Positions 1-5,843 of a stretch of DNA of 8,360 nucleotides are shown piece after piece (position 1 is the stretch's first letter; every line of letters starts with the position of its first letter). A program made the position numbers and the translations under genes. The notes under the pieces were generated by a model. That model saw only the letters and a list, made by a program, of their open reading frames with translations. It had not been told where the DNA came from and made no database searches. Where the stretch lies: the NCBI GenBank assembly GCA_905205195.1, contig CAJLCS010000079.1, positions 1 to 8,360 of the forward strand. Reading direction: 5' to 3'. The DNA comes from an uncultured Eubacteriales bacterium (lineage in GTDB: Bacteria > Bacillota > Clostridia > Oscillospirales > Oscillospiraceae).

Positions 1-1
1 G

Positions 2-2437
2 ACCGGAGCACTGAAGCACAAAGAGACGGAGCAGCCCCAGCGGCTGAGCATTCCGGAGGTTTCGGCGGACCCGGCCCAAGGCCTGAGCCGGGAGGCGGTG
101 GCGCGCCGTATCGAGGGCGGCTGGGCCAACCGGACGCCGGAGGCGGCGGGGGCGTCGGAGAAGGACATTATTCTCCGGAACGTTTTTACCTTTTTTAACC
201 TGATTTTTGTGATTATGGCGGTGATTCTGGCCATCGGCGGCTCCTCCGTCAAGAATATGACCTTTCTGATTGTGGTGGTGTGCAACTGCGTCATCGGCTG
301 CTTTCAGGAGATCAGGGCCAAGCGGGCGGTGGACAAGCTGACGCTGGTGGCGGCCCAGACAGTCCGGGCCGTCCGGGACGGGGAAACGGTTCCGGTCCGG
401 TCCGACGAGCTGGTGCGGGACGACATTGTGGAGTTCACCGCCGGCAGCCAGATCTGTGCCGACGCCGTGCTGCGCAGCGGCACCATGCAGGTCAACGAGG
501 CGCTGATTACCGGCGAGGCCGACGCCATTACGAAAAAGCCGGGGGATCTGCTCCATTCCGGCAGCTTTGTGGTGGCGGGCACCGGCCGGGCCCAGCTGAC
601 CCGGGTGGGGGAGGACGCCTTTGCCGCCCGGCTGGCGGCGGAGGCCAAGGCCAATCCCCGGGCGGCCAAATCGGAGATGATGCGGTCGCTGGACCGGCTG
701 ATTCAGGTGGTGGGCTTCGCTCTGATTCCCGTAGGCGGCCTGCTGTTCTGGCAGGAGTACAAGGTGCTGCAGATGGGCTTCCGGGGCAGCGTGGAGAGCA
801 CCGTGGCGGCGCTGGTGGGTATGATCCCCGAGGGGCTGTACCTGCTGACCAGCATTGCCGTGGCGGCCTCCACCCTGAAGCTGACCCGGCAGCGGGTGCT
901 GGTGCAGGACATGAACTGCATCGAGACACTGGCCCGGGTGGACGTGCTGTGCGTGGACAAAACCGGCACCATCACCGAGCCGAGAATGGAAGTGGAAAAC
1001 GTGGTGCCCCTGACGGAGCAGCCGCCGGAGTACTTAGAGCAGGCACTGGGCAGCTTCTACGCCGGGCAGGAGCCGGAAAACGACACGGCCCGGGCCATGA
1101 GCGAGATGTTCGTCCCACCGGCGTCGCCCTGGACCTGCACCGGCCGGATTCCCTTCACGTCGGAATCCAAGTGGAGCGGCGCGGTGTTTGAGGAGCAGGG
1201 CGCTTTTCTGGTGGGCGCGCCGGAGTTCATTCTGGGCGAGCGGTACGCAGAGGTAGCCGACACCGTCACCCCCTGGCTGGAAAACGGCTACCGGGTGCTG
1301 CTGGTGGCCCGCTACGACGGCGACCCCAAACCTGGCGCACTGGAGCCGGAGAAGCTGACGCCGCTGGCGCTGGCGGTGCTGCTCAACCGGATCCGGTCGT
1401 CGGCACCGGAGACCTTCGCCTATTTTGCCCAACAGGGCGTGTCGGTACGGGTGATTTCCGGCGATAATCCGGCGGCGGTGGCGGAAATCGCCCGGAAGGC
1501 GGGCATCGCCGGGGCGGAGCATTACATCGACGCCGGGCAGCTGGAAACCGACGAGGATTTCCGGAAGGCTGCGGCGGAATGCACGGTGTTCGGCCGGGTG
1601 ACGCCGGACAAGAAAAAGAAGCTCATCGAGACGCTGAAGGCCCAGGGCCACACCGTGGCCATGACCGGCGACGGCGTCAACGACGTGCTGGCCATGAAGG
1701 CGTCGGACTGCGGCATTGCCATGGCCTCCGGTGCCCAGGCTGCCAGTCAGGTGGCCCGGATCGTGCTGCTGGACTCCGATTTTTCCGTCATGCCCTCCAT
1801 CGTGGGCGAGGGACGGCGGGTCATCAACAACATCCAGCGGGCGGCGACGCTGTTTCTGGTGAAGAACATCTATTCGCTGTTTTTGTCCATTATTACCCTG
1901 TTTACCAACTGGCCCTATCCCATGCAGCCGGTACATATGAGCATGATTTCCAGCCTGACCATCGGCCTGCCGTCGCTTTTCCTGGCCATGGAGCCGAATT
2001 ACGAGCGGGTGAAGGGCCATTTCCTGCGGAGCGTGCTGCGCAAGGCTTTCCCCGGCGGCCTGACCAATATTTTCGTGGTGCTGGCGGCGCAGGCCTATAT
2101 GGTGGTGTTCGATCTGCCACTGAACCAGATTTCCACGGTCTGCACGGCCATCCTCTGCGCCGTGGGCCTGCTGGTGCTGTATCAGGTCAGCCAGCCCTTC
2201 GACCGGTTCCGCCGGATCATCTGGGGGCTGGTGGCGGCGGCGTTGGTGGGATGCTTCCTGTTCCTCAACGGGTTCCTGGAGCTGTACTCCGGCGACCTGG
2301 GGGTGAAGCTGGTGCTGGCCACGCTGCTGATTATGACGCCCACCGTGTTTTTCGCCATTCGGCGGGTGTTTGACTGGGGCGACAAGGCCTATCAGTTCTT
2401 CTGCCGGAAATTCCAGAAGAAGGAGCCGGAATGCTGA
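2..2437 (+). CDS. CtpE-like P-type cation-transporting ATPase, 5' end outside window
   Basis: An integral membrane pump that would use ATP, through a phospho-aspartate intermediate, to move a cation. The best family match by motif is the CtpE-like group, whose mycobacterial member is linked to calcium; the ion here is not proven. The frame is open to the window edge and the conserved N-terminal pattern GLSxEAVxxR...GxxN lies before the first usable start (GTG at 98), so the true start is upstream. Numbering from that GTG: M1-M2 about 28-70, actuator motif TGEAD 138-142, M3 about 202-222, M4 with PEGL 244-247, phosphorylation motif DKTGT 287-291, nucleotide-domain GAPE 373-376, hinge TGDGVND 523-529, then about six C-terminal membrane helices. 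The actuator loop has TGEA where many P-type ATPases have TGES. The stop overlaps the next gene by 7 nt, so the two are probably one operon. All catalytic motifs are present, so it looks functional. Confidence 0.93.
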   Translation, partial: TGALKHKETEQPQRLSIPEVSADPAQGLSREAVARRIEGGWANRTPEAAGASEKDIILRNVFTFFNLIFVIMAVILAIGGSSVKNMTFLIVVVCNCVIGCFQEIRAKRAVDKLTLVAAQTVRAVRDGETVPVRSDELVRDDIVEFTAGSQICADAVLRSGTMQVNEALITGEADAITKKPGDLLHSGSFVVAGTGRAQLTRVGEDAFAARLAAEAKANPRAAKSEMMRSLDRLIQVVGFALIPVGGLLFWQEYKVLQMGFRGSVESTVAALVGMIPEGLYLLTSIAVAASTLKLTRQRVLVQDMNCIETLARVDVLCVDKTGTITEPRMEVENVVPLTEQPPEYLEQALGSFYAGQEPENDTARAMSEMFVPPASPWTCTGRIPFTSESKWSGAVFEEQGAFLVGAPEFILGERYAEVADTVTPWLENGYRVLLVARYDGDPKPGALEPEKLTPLALAVLLNRIRSSAPETFAYFAQQGVSVRVISGDNPAAVAEIARKAGIAGAEHYIDAGQLETDEDFRKAAAECTVFGRVTPDKKKKLIETLKAQGHTVAMTGDGVNDVLAMKASDCGIAMASGAQAASQVARIVLLDSDFSVMPSIVGEGRRVINNIQRAATLFLVKNIYSLFLSIITLFTNWPYPMQPVHMSMISSLTIGLPSLFLAMEPNYERVKGHFLRSVLRKAFPGGLTNIFVVLAAQAYMVVFDLPLNQISTVCTAILCAVGLLVLYQVSQPFDRFRRIIWGLVAAALVGCFLFLNGFLELYSGDLGVKLVLATLLIMTPTVFFAIRRVFDWGDKAYQFFCRKFQKKEPEC

Positions 2438-3813
2438 CCTACCATCTGGTGAAGGCCCCGGGGGTTCCGCTGTACGAATCCCTGTACCGGCAGATCCGGG
2501 ACGACATTCTCTCCGGCGCGCTGGCGCCCGGGGAGAAGCTGCCATCCAAGCGGGCGCTGGCGGCCCATCTGGAGGTCAGCAAGATCACGGTGGAGGCAGC
2601 CTACGGCCAGCTGCTGGCCGAGGGCTACCTGCGGGCGAAGGAAAAGGTGGGCTATTTCGTGGAGGCGGCGGAGCGTCCGGCCCCGGCGGAGCCTGCGCCC
2701 CCTGCGCCGCCGGAACCGGCATCGGACCGGCCTGCGGTGGACCTGACGGGCCACGGCGCCGCGCCCTTTCCCTTTTCCGTCTGGAGCAGGCTCCAGCGGG
2801 AGGTCATGCTGGATTACGGCCCGAAGCTGCTGGAGCCGGTGGCCCATCAGGGCTGCGCCGAGCTGCGGCAGGCCATCGCGGACCATCTGGCCCAGTTCCG
2901 GGGAATGCAGGTGGACCCGGCCCGGATTCTGGTGGGAGCAGGGACGGATTTTCTCTACAACCTGCTGATTCAGCTGCTGGGCCGGGACAAATGCTACGCG
3001 GTGGAGGACCCGGGCTACGGCAAGATCCGCCGCCTGTACGCGGCGGCGGGGGCCGCCTGCGTCAGCGCCCTGCTGGACGGCGAAGGGGTGCGCCCGGAGA
3101 CGCTGGGACCGGCCCGGGTGCTGCACTGCTCGCCGTCCCATCATTTTCCCACGGGACTGGTGACCACCTTGCCCCGGCGGCTGGCGCTGCTGGACTGGGC
3201 GGAGGAAGGGCCGGAACGGTGGATCATCGAGGACGACTACGACAGCGAATTCCGCTTCGACGCCCATCCGCTGCCGGCCATGCAGTCGCTGGACCGCAGC
3301 GGCCGGGTGATTTACATGAACACCTTTTCCCGTACACTGGCGCCCTCCTTCCGGATCAGCTATATGGTGCTGCCTCCGGCGCTGATGGCCCGGTTTACCC
3401 GGGATCTGGGGTTTTACAGCGGCACGGTGCCCAGCTTTGAGCAGTATACGCTGGCCCGGTTTCTGAGCCGGGGGTATTTTGAGAAGCACATCAACCGGAT
3501 GCGGAAGGCCTACCGGCTTCTGCGCAACCGGGTCATCGGGGTGCTGGAACGGTGTCCCTATGCCGACCGGCTGACCATCCGGGAGCAGGACGCCGGACTG
3601 CATTTCCTTCTGAAGGCGGCGGTGGGGCTGCCGGACGGGGCGCTGAAGGCCCGGTGCCGCCAGGCGGGCATCCGGGTGGATATGCTCAGCGATTACTATG
3701 TCACCCCGGTGCCAGAGGAGGACCGGCAGTGCCTGGTGGTGAACTACGCCGGACTGACGGCGCAGGCCCTGGACGCGCTGGAGCGGATCCTGTCCGACCC
3801 GGGGAAAATCTAG
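2431..3813 (+). CDS. MocR/GabR-type transcriptional regulator (GntR HTH plus aminotransferase-like domain)
   Basis: A 460-residue cytoplasmic DNA-binding regulator. Residues about 8-78 are a GntR winged helix (LYRQIRDDILSG, LPSKRALAAHLEVS, AEGYLRAKEKVGYFV). An Ala/Pro/Glu-rich linker covers about 80-105, and a fold-type I aminotransferase-like domain runs from about 115 to the end. Conserved elements of that domain are EDPGY 192-196, PSHHFPTG, EDDYDSEF with D268 and Y270, and TFSRTLAP. In relatives the last motif is TFSKTLAP and its lysine binds PLP; here codon 301 is CGT, arginine. The spacing D268/Y270/R301 equals GabR D279/Y281/K312, so the alignment is firm. It may bind PLP or another ligand non-covalently, or respond to something else. 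It begins inside the ATPase stop region and may control that operon, which is inference. The target and ligand are unknown. Confidence 0.93.
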   Translation: MLTYHLVKAPGVPLYESLYRQIRDDILSGALAPGEKLPSKRALAAHLEVSKITVEAAYGQLLAEGYLRAKEKVGYFVEAAERPAPAEPAPPAPPEPASDRPAVDLTGHGAAPFPFSVWSRLQREVMLDYGPKLLEPVAHQGCAELRQAIADHLAQFRGMQVDPARILVGAGTDFLYNLLIQLLGRDKCYAVEDPGYGKIRRLYAAAGAACVSALLDGEGVRPETLGPARVLHCSPSHHFPTGLVTTLPRRLALLDWAEEGPERWIIEDDYDSEFRFDAHPLPAMQSLDRSGRVIYMNTFSRTLAPSFRISYMVLPPALMARFTRDLGFYSGTVPSFEQYTLARFLSRGYFEKHINRMRKAYRLLRNRVIGVLERCPYADRLTIREQDAGLHFLLKAAVGLPDGALKARCRQAGIRVDMLSDYYVTPVPEEDRQCLVVNYAGLTAQALDALERILSDPGKI

Positions 3814-3841
3814 GCGGCGCGACACAGTATGTCGCGCCACC
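3813..3841. repeat. Inverted repeat just after the mocR stop
   Basis: A perfect 9-bp stem, GGCGCGACA at 3816-3824 and TGTCGCGCC at 3830-3838, with a 5-nt loop. One C/A mismatch and two more G-C pairs extend it to 3813-3841. It begins at the last base of the mocR stop codon. No T-run follows on either strand, so it is not a convincing intrinsic terminator, though it could protect the mRNA 3' end or be a protein-binding palindrome. Confidence 0.6.
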
Positions 3842-3857
3842 AGTTTGTCAAAAAGCC

Positions 3858-3891
3858 TCGCAGAGTTCGTCGCCCGCAGGCGACGAAGCGA
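3858..3891. repeat. Strong hairpin in the mocR-draG intergenic region
   Basis: A perfect 9-bp stem TTCGTCGCC (3866-3874) / GGCGACGAA (3879-3887) closes a 4-nt CGCA loop. A further 4 bp (3858-3861 with 3888-3891) pair below it across a 4-nt bulge. The tip contains CCCGCAGG, which recurs in two neighbouring hairpins. Confidence 0.65.
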
Positions 3892-3899
3892 TCAAAATC

Positions 3900-3977
3900 A
3901 TGTTCTCCGGCGGGCCGCCCCAGGGCGGCTTCTCTTGCCCCTGCGGGGCAATTCACCTTCTGTACGTCGGAGAACAT
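3900..3977. other. 78-nt element able to form a three-way junction
   Basis: The closing stem is ATGTTCTCCGGCG (3900-3912) with CGTCGGAGAACAT (3965-3977): ten Watson-Crick pairs, one G-T wobble and two more pairs. It encloses two hairpins. One is GCCGCCC/GGGCGGC (3914-3929), the other TTGCCCC/GGGGCAA (3935-3951, loop TGC), followed by an unpaired strand at 3952-3964. This could be a structured RNA, a palindromic repeat or a MITE-like insertion. I do not recognise a known riboswitch class. It lies upstream of the mapped promoter, so a cis-leader role for the next gene would need an earlier transcription start. Confidence 0.6.
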
Positions 3978-3986
3978 ACCTATTGC

Positions 3987-4011
3987 CGGAAAAGCCCGCA
4001 GGGGTTTTCCG
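3987..4011. repeat. Hairpin with A4/T4 arms, terminator-like on both strands
   Basis: CGGAAAA (3987-3993) pairs with TTTTCCG (4005-4011). After one G/G mismatch, CCC (3995-3997) pairs with GGG (4001-4003) around GCA. The T-tract sits inside the stem with only three G-C pairs above it, so termination in either direction would be weak. It is the last hairpin before the draG-like promoter. Confidence 0.45.
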
Positions 4012-4032
4012 ACAGTTGGCTGCCGTTTTTGC

Positions 4033-4061
4033 TTGCCTTTTCCCGCCGGGTCCGGTATAAT
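4033..4061 (+). promoter_or_regulatory. Promoter of the DraG-like gene
   Basis: The -35 box TTGCCT (4033-4038), a 17-nt spacer and a consensus -10 TATAAT (4056-4061) predict a start near 4068. The leader is then about 26 nt. A G-rich ribosome binding site (GGGGGGAGG, 4077-4085) lies 8 nt before the ATG at 4094. The perfect -10 stands out in GC-rich surroundings. Confidence 0.8.
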
Positions 4062-4093
4062 ACAGACAGAAATCACGGGGGGAGGCGCTTTCC

Positions 4094-5194
4094 ATGAGGG
4101 ACAGAGCGGAGGCCTGCCGGGGCGGCCTGCTGGGTCTGGCGGTGGGCGACGCCATGGGCTACACGGTGGATGACCGGAGCTGGGATGAGATCCGGCGGGA
4201 TTACGGCCCCAATGGCCTGATGGGCTATGATCTGGTGAACGGCTATGCCGATGTCACCTCCTATACGCAGATTGCGGCCTTTACGGCAAACGCCCTGCTG
4301 CTGGGCATCACCCGGGGGCAGATGCGGGGGGTCATGGGGCCTTACGTCCGGTATATTGCCCTGGGCCTGCGGGAGTGGGCCAGAGGCCAGCGCTACCGCG
4401 CCGTGCCGGAGCCGGGGTACTGCTGGCTCAGCGCCCACCGGGAGCTTTGCGCCCGGCGGTGCATGGATACGCTGCTGCTGGACACGCTGCAAAAGGAAAA
4501 GCTCGGCTCGCTGGAGGAACCGGTCAACCGGTACTGCGCCCCCGGCGTGCTGACGGCGGCGGTGCCGGTGGGGCTGTTTGCCGACGGCGTCCGGGCCGGG
4601 CAGCCGGAAATCGACCGGCTGGCGGCGGAGGCCGTGGCCCTGACCCACGGCAGCCCCGGGGCCTTTCTCCCGGCGGCGGTACTGGCCCACCTGATCAGCG
4701 ACACGGCATCGGACGGCACCGACGGCTGGACCGACCGGGTGAAACGGGCCATGAGCGCGGTGCAGGCCCAGTTCGGCCGGGAATATCCTCAGACCGCGGA
4801 GCTGTGGGAGCTTCTGCGGATGGCCACGACCATGGCTGGGGCGGACCGGATTGCGCCTGCCGAGGCTATGGAGCAGCTGCGCTGCCGCACCGGCGGCGAA
4901 GTGCTGGCCGGGGCGGTGTACGCCTGCCTGGTCAGCGGCGGCGACTTTGACGCGGCGCTGATTACCGCCGTGAACCACTCGGGCCGCAGCGCCGCCGTCG
5001 GCGCCGTTACCGGCGCGCTGCTGGGTACCCAGCTGGGGGAGGGTGCGCTGCCGGAATTCTATCTGGAATGTCTGGAACCGGCGCCCATGCTCCGGGAACT
5101 GGCGTCGGATCTGGCCCGGGGCTGCCCCATGGCCCGGGACAGCGGCCTGTTTGACGACGCCTGGGATGAAAAATACAATCCGCGCCTGGGCTGA
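4094..5194 (+). CDS. ADP-ribosylglycohydrolase-fold protein, metal-site residues replaced
   Basis: A 366-residue soluble protein of the DraG/ADP-ribosylglycohydrolase superfamily. Family members use a pair of Mg or Mn ions to remove ADP-ribose from proteins or small molecules. The fold is shown by LLGLAVGDAMGY (12-23), the helix after TQ (59 on), LTHGSPGAFLPAA, and AVNHSGRSAAVGAVTGALLG starting at 292. The usual metal ligands are missing. The SDDTQ motif reads TSYTQ at 55-59 (S56 and Y57 instead of Asp-Asp), and the C-terminal GDSDST motif reads GRSAAV at 297-302 (R298 and A300 instead of Asp). The reading frame is intact and full length, so it looks like a retained pseudoenzyme, perhaps an ADP-ribose or nucleotide binder, rather than a decaying gene. 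It has its own promoter and stands alone between two operons. Its biological role is unknown. Confidence 0.88.
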   Translation: MRDRAEACRGGLLGLAVGDAMGYTVDDRSWDEIRRDYGPNGLMGYDLVNGYADVTSYTQIAAFTANALLLGITRGQMRGVMGPYVRYIALGLREWARGQRYRAVPEPGYCWLSAHRELCARRCMDTLLLDTLQKEKLGSLEEPVNRYCAPGVLTAAVPVGLFADGVRAGQPEIDRLAAEAVALTHGSPGAFLPAAVLAHLISDTASDGTDGWTDRVKRAMSAVQAQFGREYPQTAELWELLRMATTMAGADRIAPAEAMEQLRCRTGGEVLAGAVYACLVSGGDFDAALITAVNHSGRSAAVGAVTGALLGTQLGEGALPEFYLECLEPAPMLRELASDLARGCPMARDSGLFDDAWDEKYNPRLG

Positions 5195-5204
5195 CGGCGG
5201 GAAA

Positions 5205-5219
5205 CCGGGATTTTCCCGG
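5205..5219 (+). terminator. Weak hairpin after the DraG-like gene
   Basis: CCGGGA (5205-5210) pairs with TCCCGG (5214-5219) around a TTT loop, 10 nt after the stop codon. It is followed by AAGAAAA instead of a T-run, so it is at best a weak or factor-dependent terminator or a 3' stabiliser. Confidence 0.3.
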
Positions 5220-5270
5220 AAGAAAAGGCCGGGATGTCGAAAAAAATTATAGGTTTTTGACTTCCGGGGG

Positions 5271-5299
5271 TTGCAAAATGACGCCGCAGGTGGTATACT
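5271..5299 (+). promoter_or_regulatory. Promoter of the rimP-nusA-infB operon, extended -10
   Basis: The -35 box TTGCAA (5271-5276), a 17-nt spacer and -10 TATACT (5294-5299) are preceded by the extended -10 dinucleotide TG at 5291-5292. An A/T-rich stretch at about 5240-5258 just upstream could act as an UP element. Transcription would start near 5306, leaving a leader of about 68 nt before rimP. Confidence 0.78.
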
Positions 5300-5324
5300 T
5301 TGTATGTAAGGATGTAGAATTAAC

Positions 5325-5351
5325 GAAGAGAGGGGTTCAGCCCCTCTCTTT
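5325..5351 (+). promoter_or_regulatory. rimP leader hairpin, possible attenuator
   Basis: Ten Watson-Crick pairs plus a G-T pair: arms 5325-5335 and 5341-5351, including GAGAGGGG/CCCCTCTC, around the loop TTCAG. The 3' arm runs into CTCTTTCTTGCTG, an interrupted U-tract, so it resembles a leaky intrinsic terminator. It sits wholly in the 5' leader, 8 nt before the AGAGG ribosome binding site of rimP. Attenuation upstream of operons carrying nusA is plausible because NusA acts on such hairpins; that link is inference. Confidence 0.55.
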
Positions 5352-5373
5352 CTTGCTGAAAGAGGCGATTTTG

Positions 5374-5826
5374 ATGAAAGTGACCGAGCGTGTCACCCAG
5401 CTGGCCCTGCCCGTGGTGGAGCAGGTGGGCTGCACCCTGTGGGACGTGGAGTACGTCCGGGAAGGGTCCGATTCCGTGCTGCGGCTGTACCTGGACAAGG
5501 ACGGCGGCGTGAACATCGACGACTGCGAAGCGGTGTCCCGGGCCATGGACCCGATTCTGGACGAGGAGGACCCTATCCCCGGCAGCTACCATTTCGAGGT
5601 CTGCTCCGCCGGGCTGGAGCGGCCCCTGAAGCGGCCCGGGGATTTTGAAAAGTTCATGGGAAGCCCCGTGCTGGTGAAGCTCTACCGGCCCTGGAACGGC
5701 CAGAAGGAGCTGCCCGGCATCCTGCGGGGCTATGAGGACGGCCGCGTGACCGTGGAAATCGGCGGCGAAAACGTAACATTCCAGAAATCGGAGATCGCAC
5801 TGGTGCGGCTCCGGGTGATATTCTGA
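5374..5826 (+). CDS. rimP: Ribosome maturation factor RimP
   Basis: A 150-residue cytoplasmic protein that binds the maturing 30S subunit and helps its assembly. The N-terminal alpha/beta domain covers about 1-85, with GCTLWDVEYV, a hairpin around LRLYLDKDGG and the family motif FEVCSAGLERPLK at 74-86. The small SH3-like C-terminal domain covers about 90-150. Length matches the family. The frame is open further upstream, but those starts fall in the promoter or leader. ATG 5374 is preceded by AGAGG (5360-5364) at 9 nt and gives the usual N-terminus. It is the first gene of the operon, with nusA starting 17 nt after its stop. Nothing looks degraded. Confidence 0.96.
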   Translation: MKVTERVTQLALPVVEQVGCTLWDVEYVREGSDSVLRLYLDKDGGVNIDDCEAVSRAMDPILDEEDPIPGSYHFEVCSAGLERPLKRPGDFEKFMGSPVLVKLYRPWNGQKELPGILRGYEDGRVTVEIGGENVTFQKSEIALVRLRVIF

Positions 5827-5843
5827 CAGGAGGAACGGAAAAC

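Noticed and set aside
98..100. GTG as the true start of the P-type ATPase
   Set aside because: The conserved N-terminal GLS...EAV motif is encoded before it, the frame is open to the window edge, and the GGGAGG upstream is only 2 nt away.
1034..2545. 503-codon open frame on the minus strand opposite the ATPase
   Set aside because: It is a GC-rich shadow frame. The composition is Arg/His/Gln/Pro-heavy with no recognisable domain, and the + strand carries all P-type ATPase motifs.
3816..3838. Intrinsic terminator for mocR
   Set aside because: The stem is strong but no T-run follows on the + strand, so I list it only as an inverted repeat.
2392..3840. 482-codon open frame on the minus strand opposite mocR
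   Set aside because: A shadow of the MocR gene with a basic, repetitive composition and no domain.
3814..3851. Minus-strand TTGACA (3851-3846) as a promoter directed into mocR
   Set aside because: The -35 is perfect, but at 16-17 nt the best -10 (TACTGT) matches the consensus at only half its positions, so an antisense promoter is not supported.
3829..4173. Small + strand open frames across the mocR-draG gap
   Set aside because: They run through the inverted repeats and the promoter, lack a ribosome binding site, and encode no recognisable protein.
5257..5373. Upstream extension of rimP to earlier in-frame starts
   Set aside because: It would begin inside the promoter and translate the leader hairpin. 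The resulting N-terminus does not fit RimP, and ATG 5374 has a good ribosome binding site.
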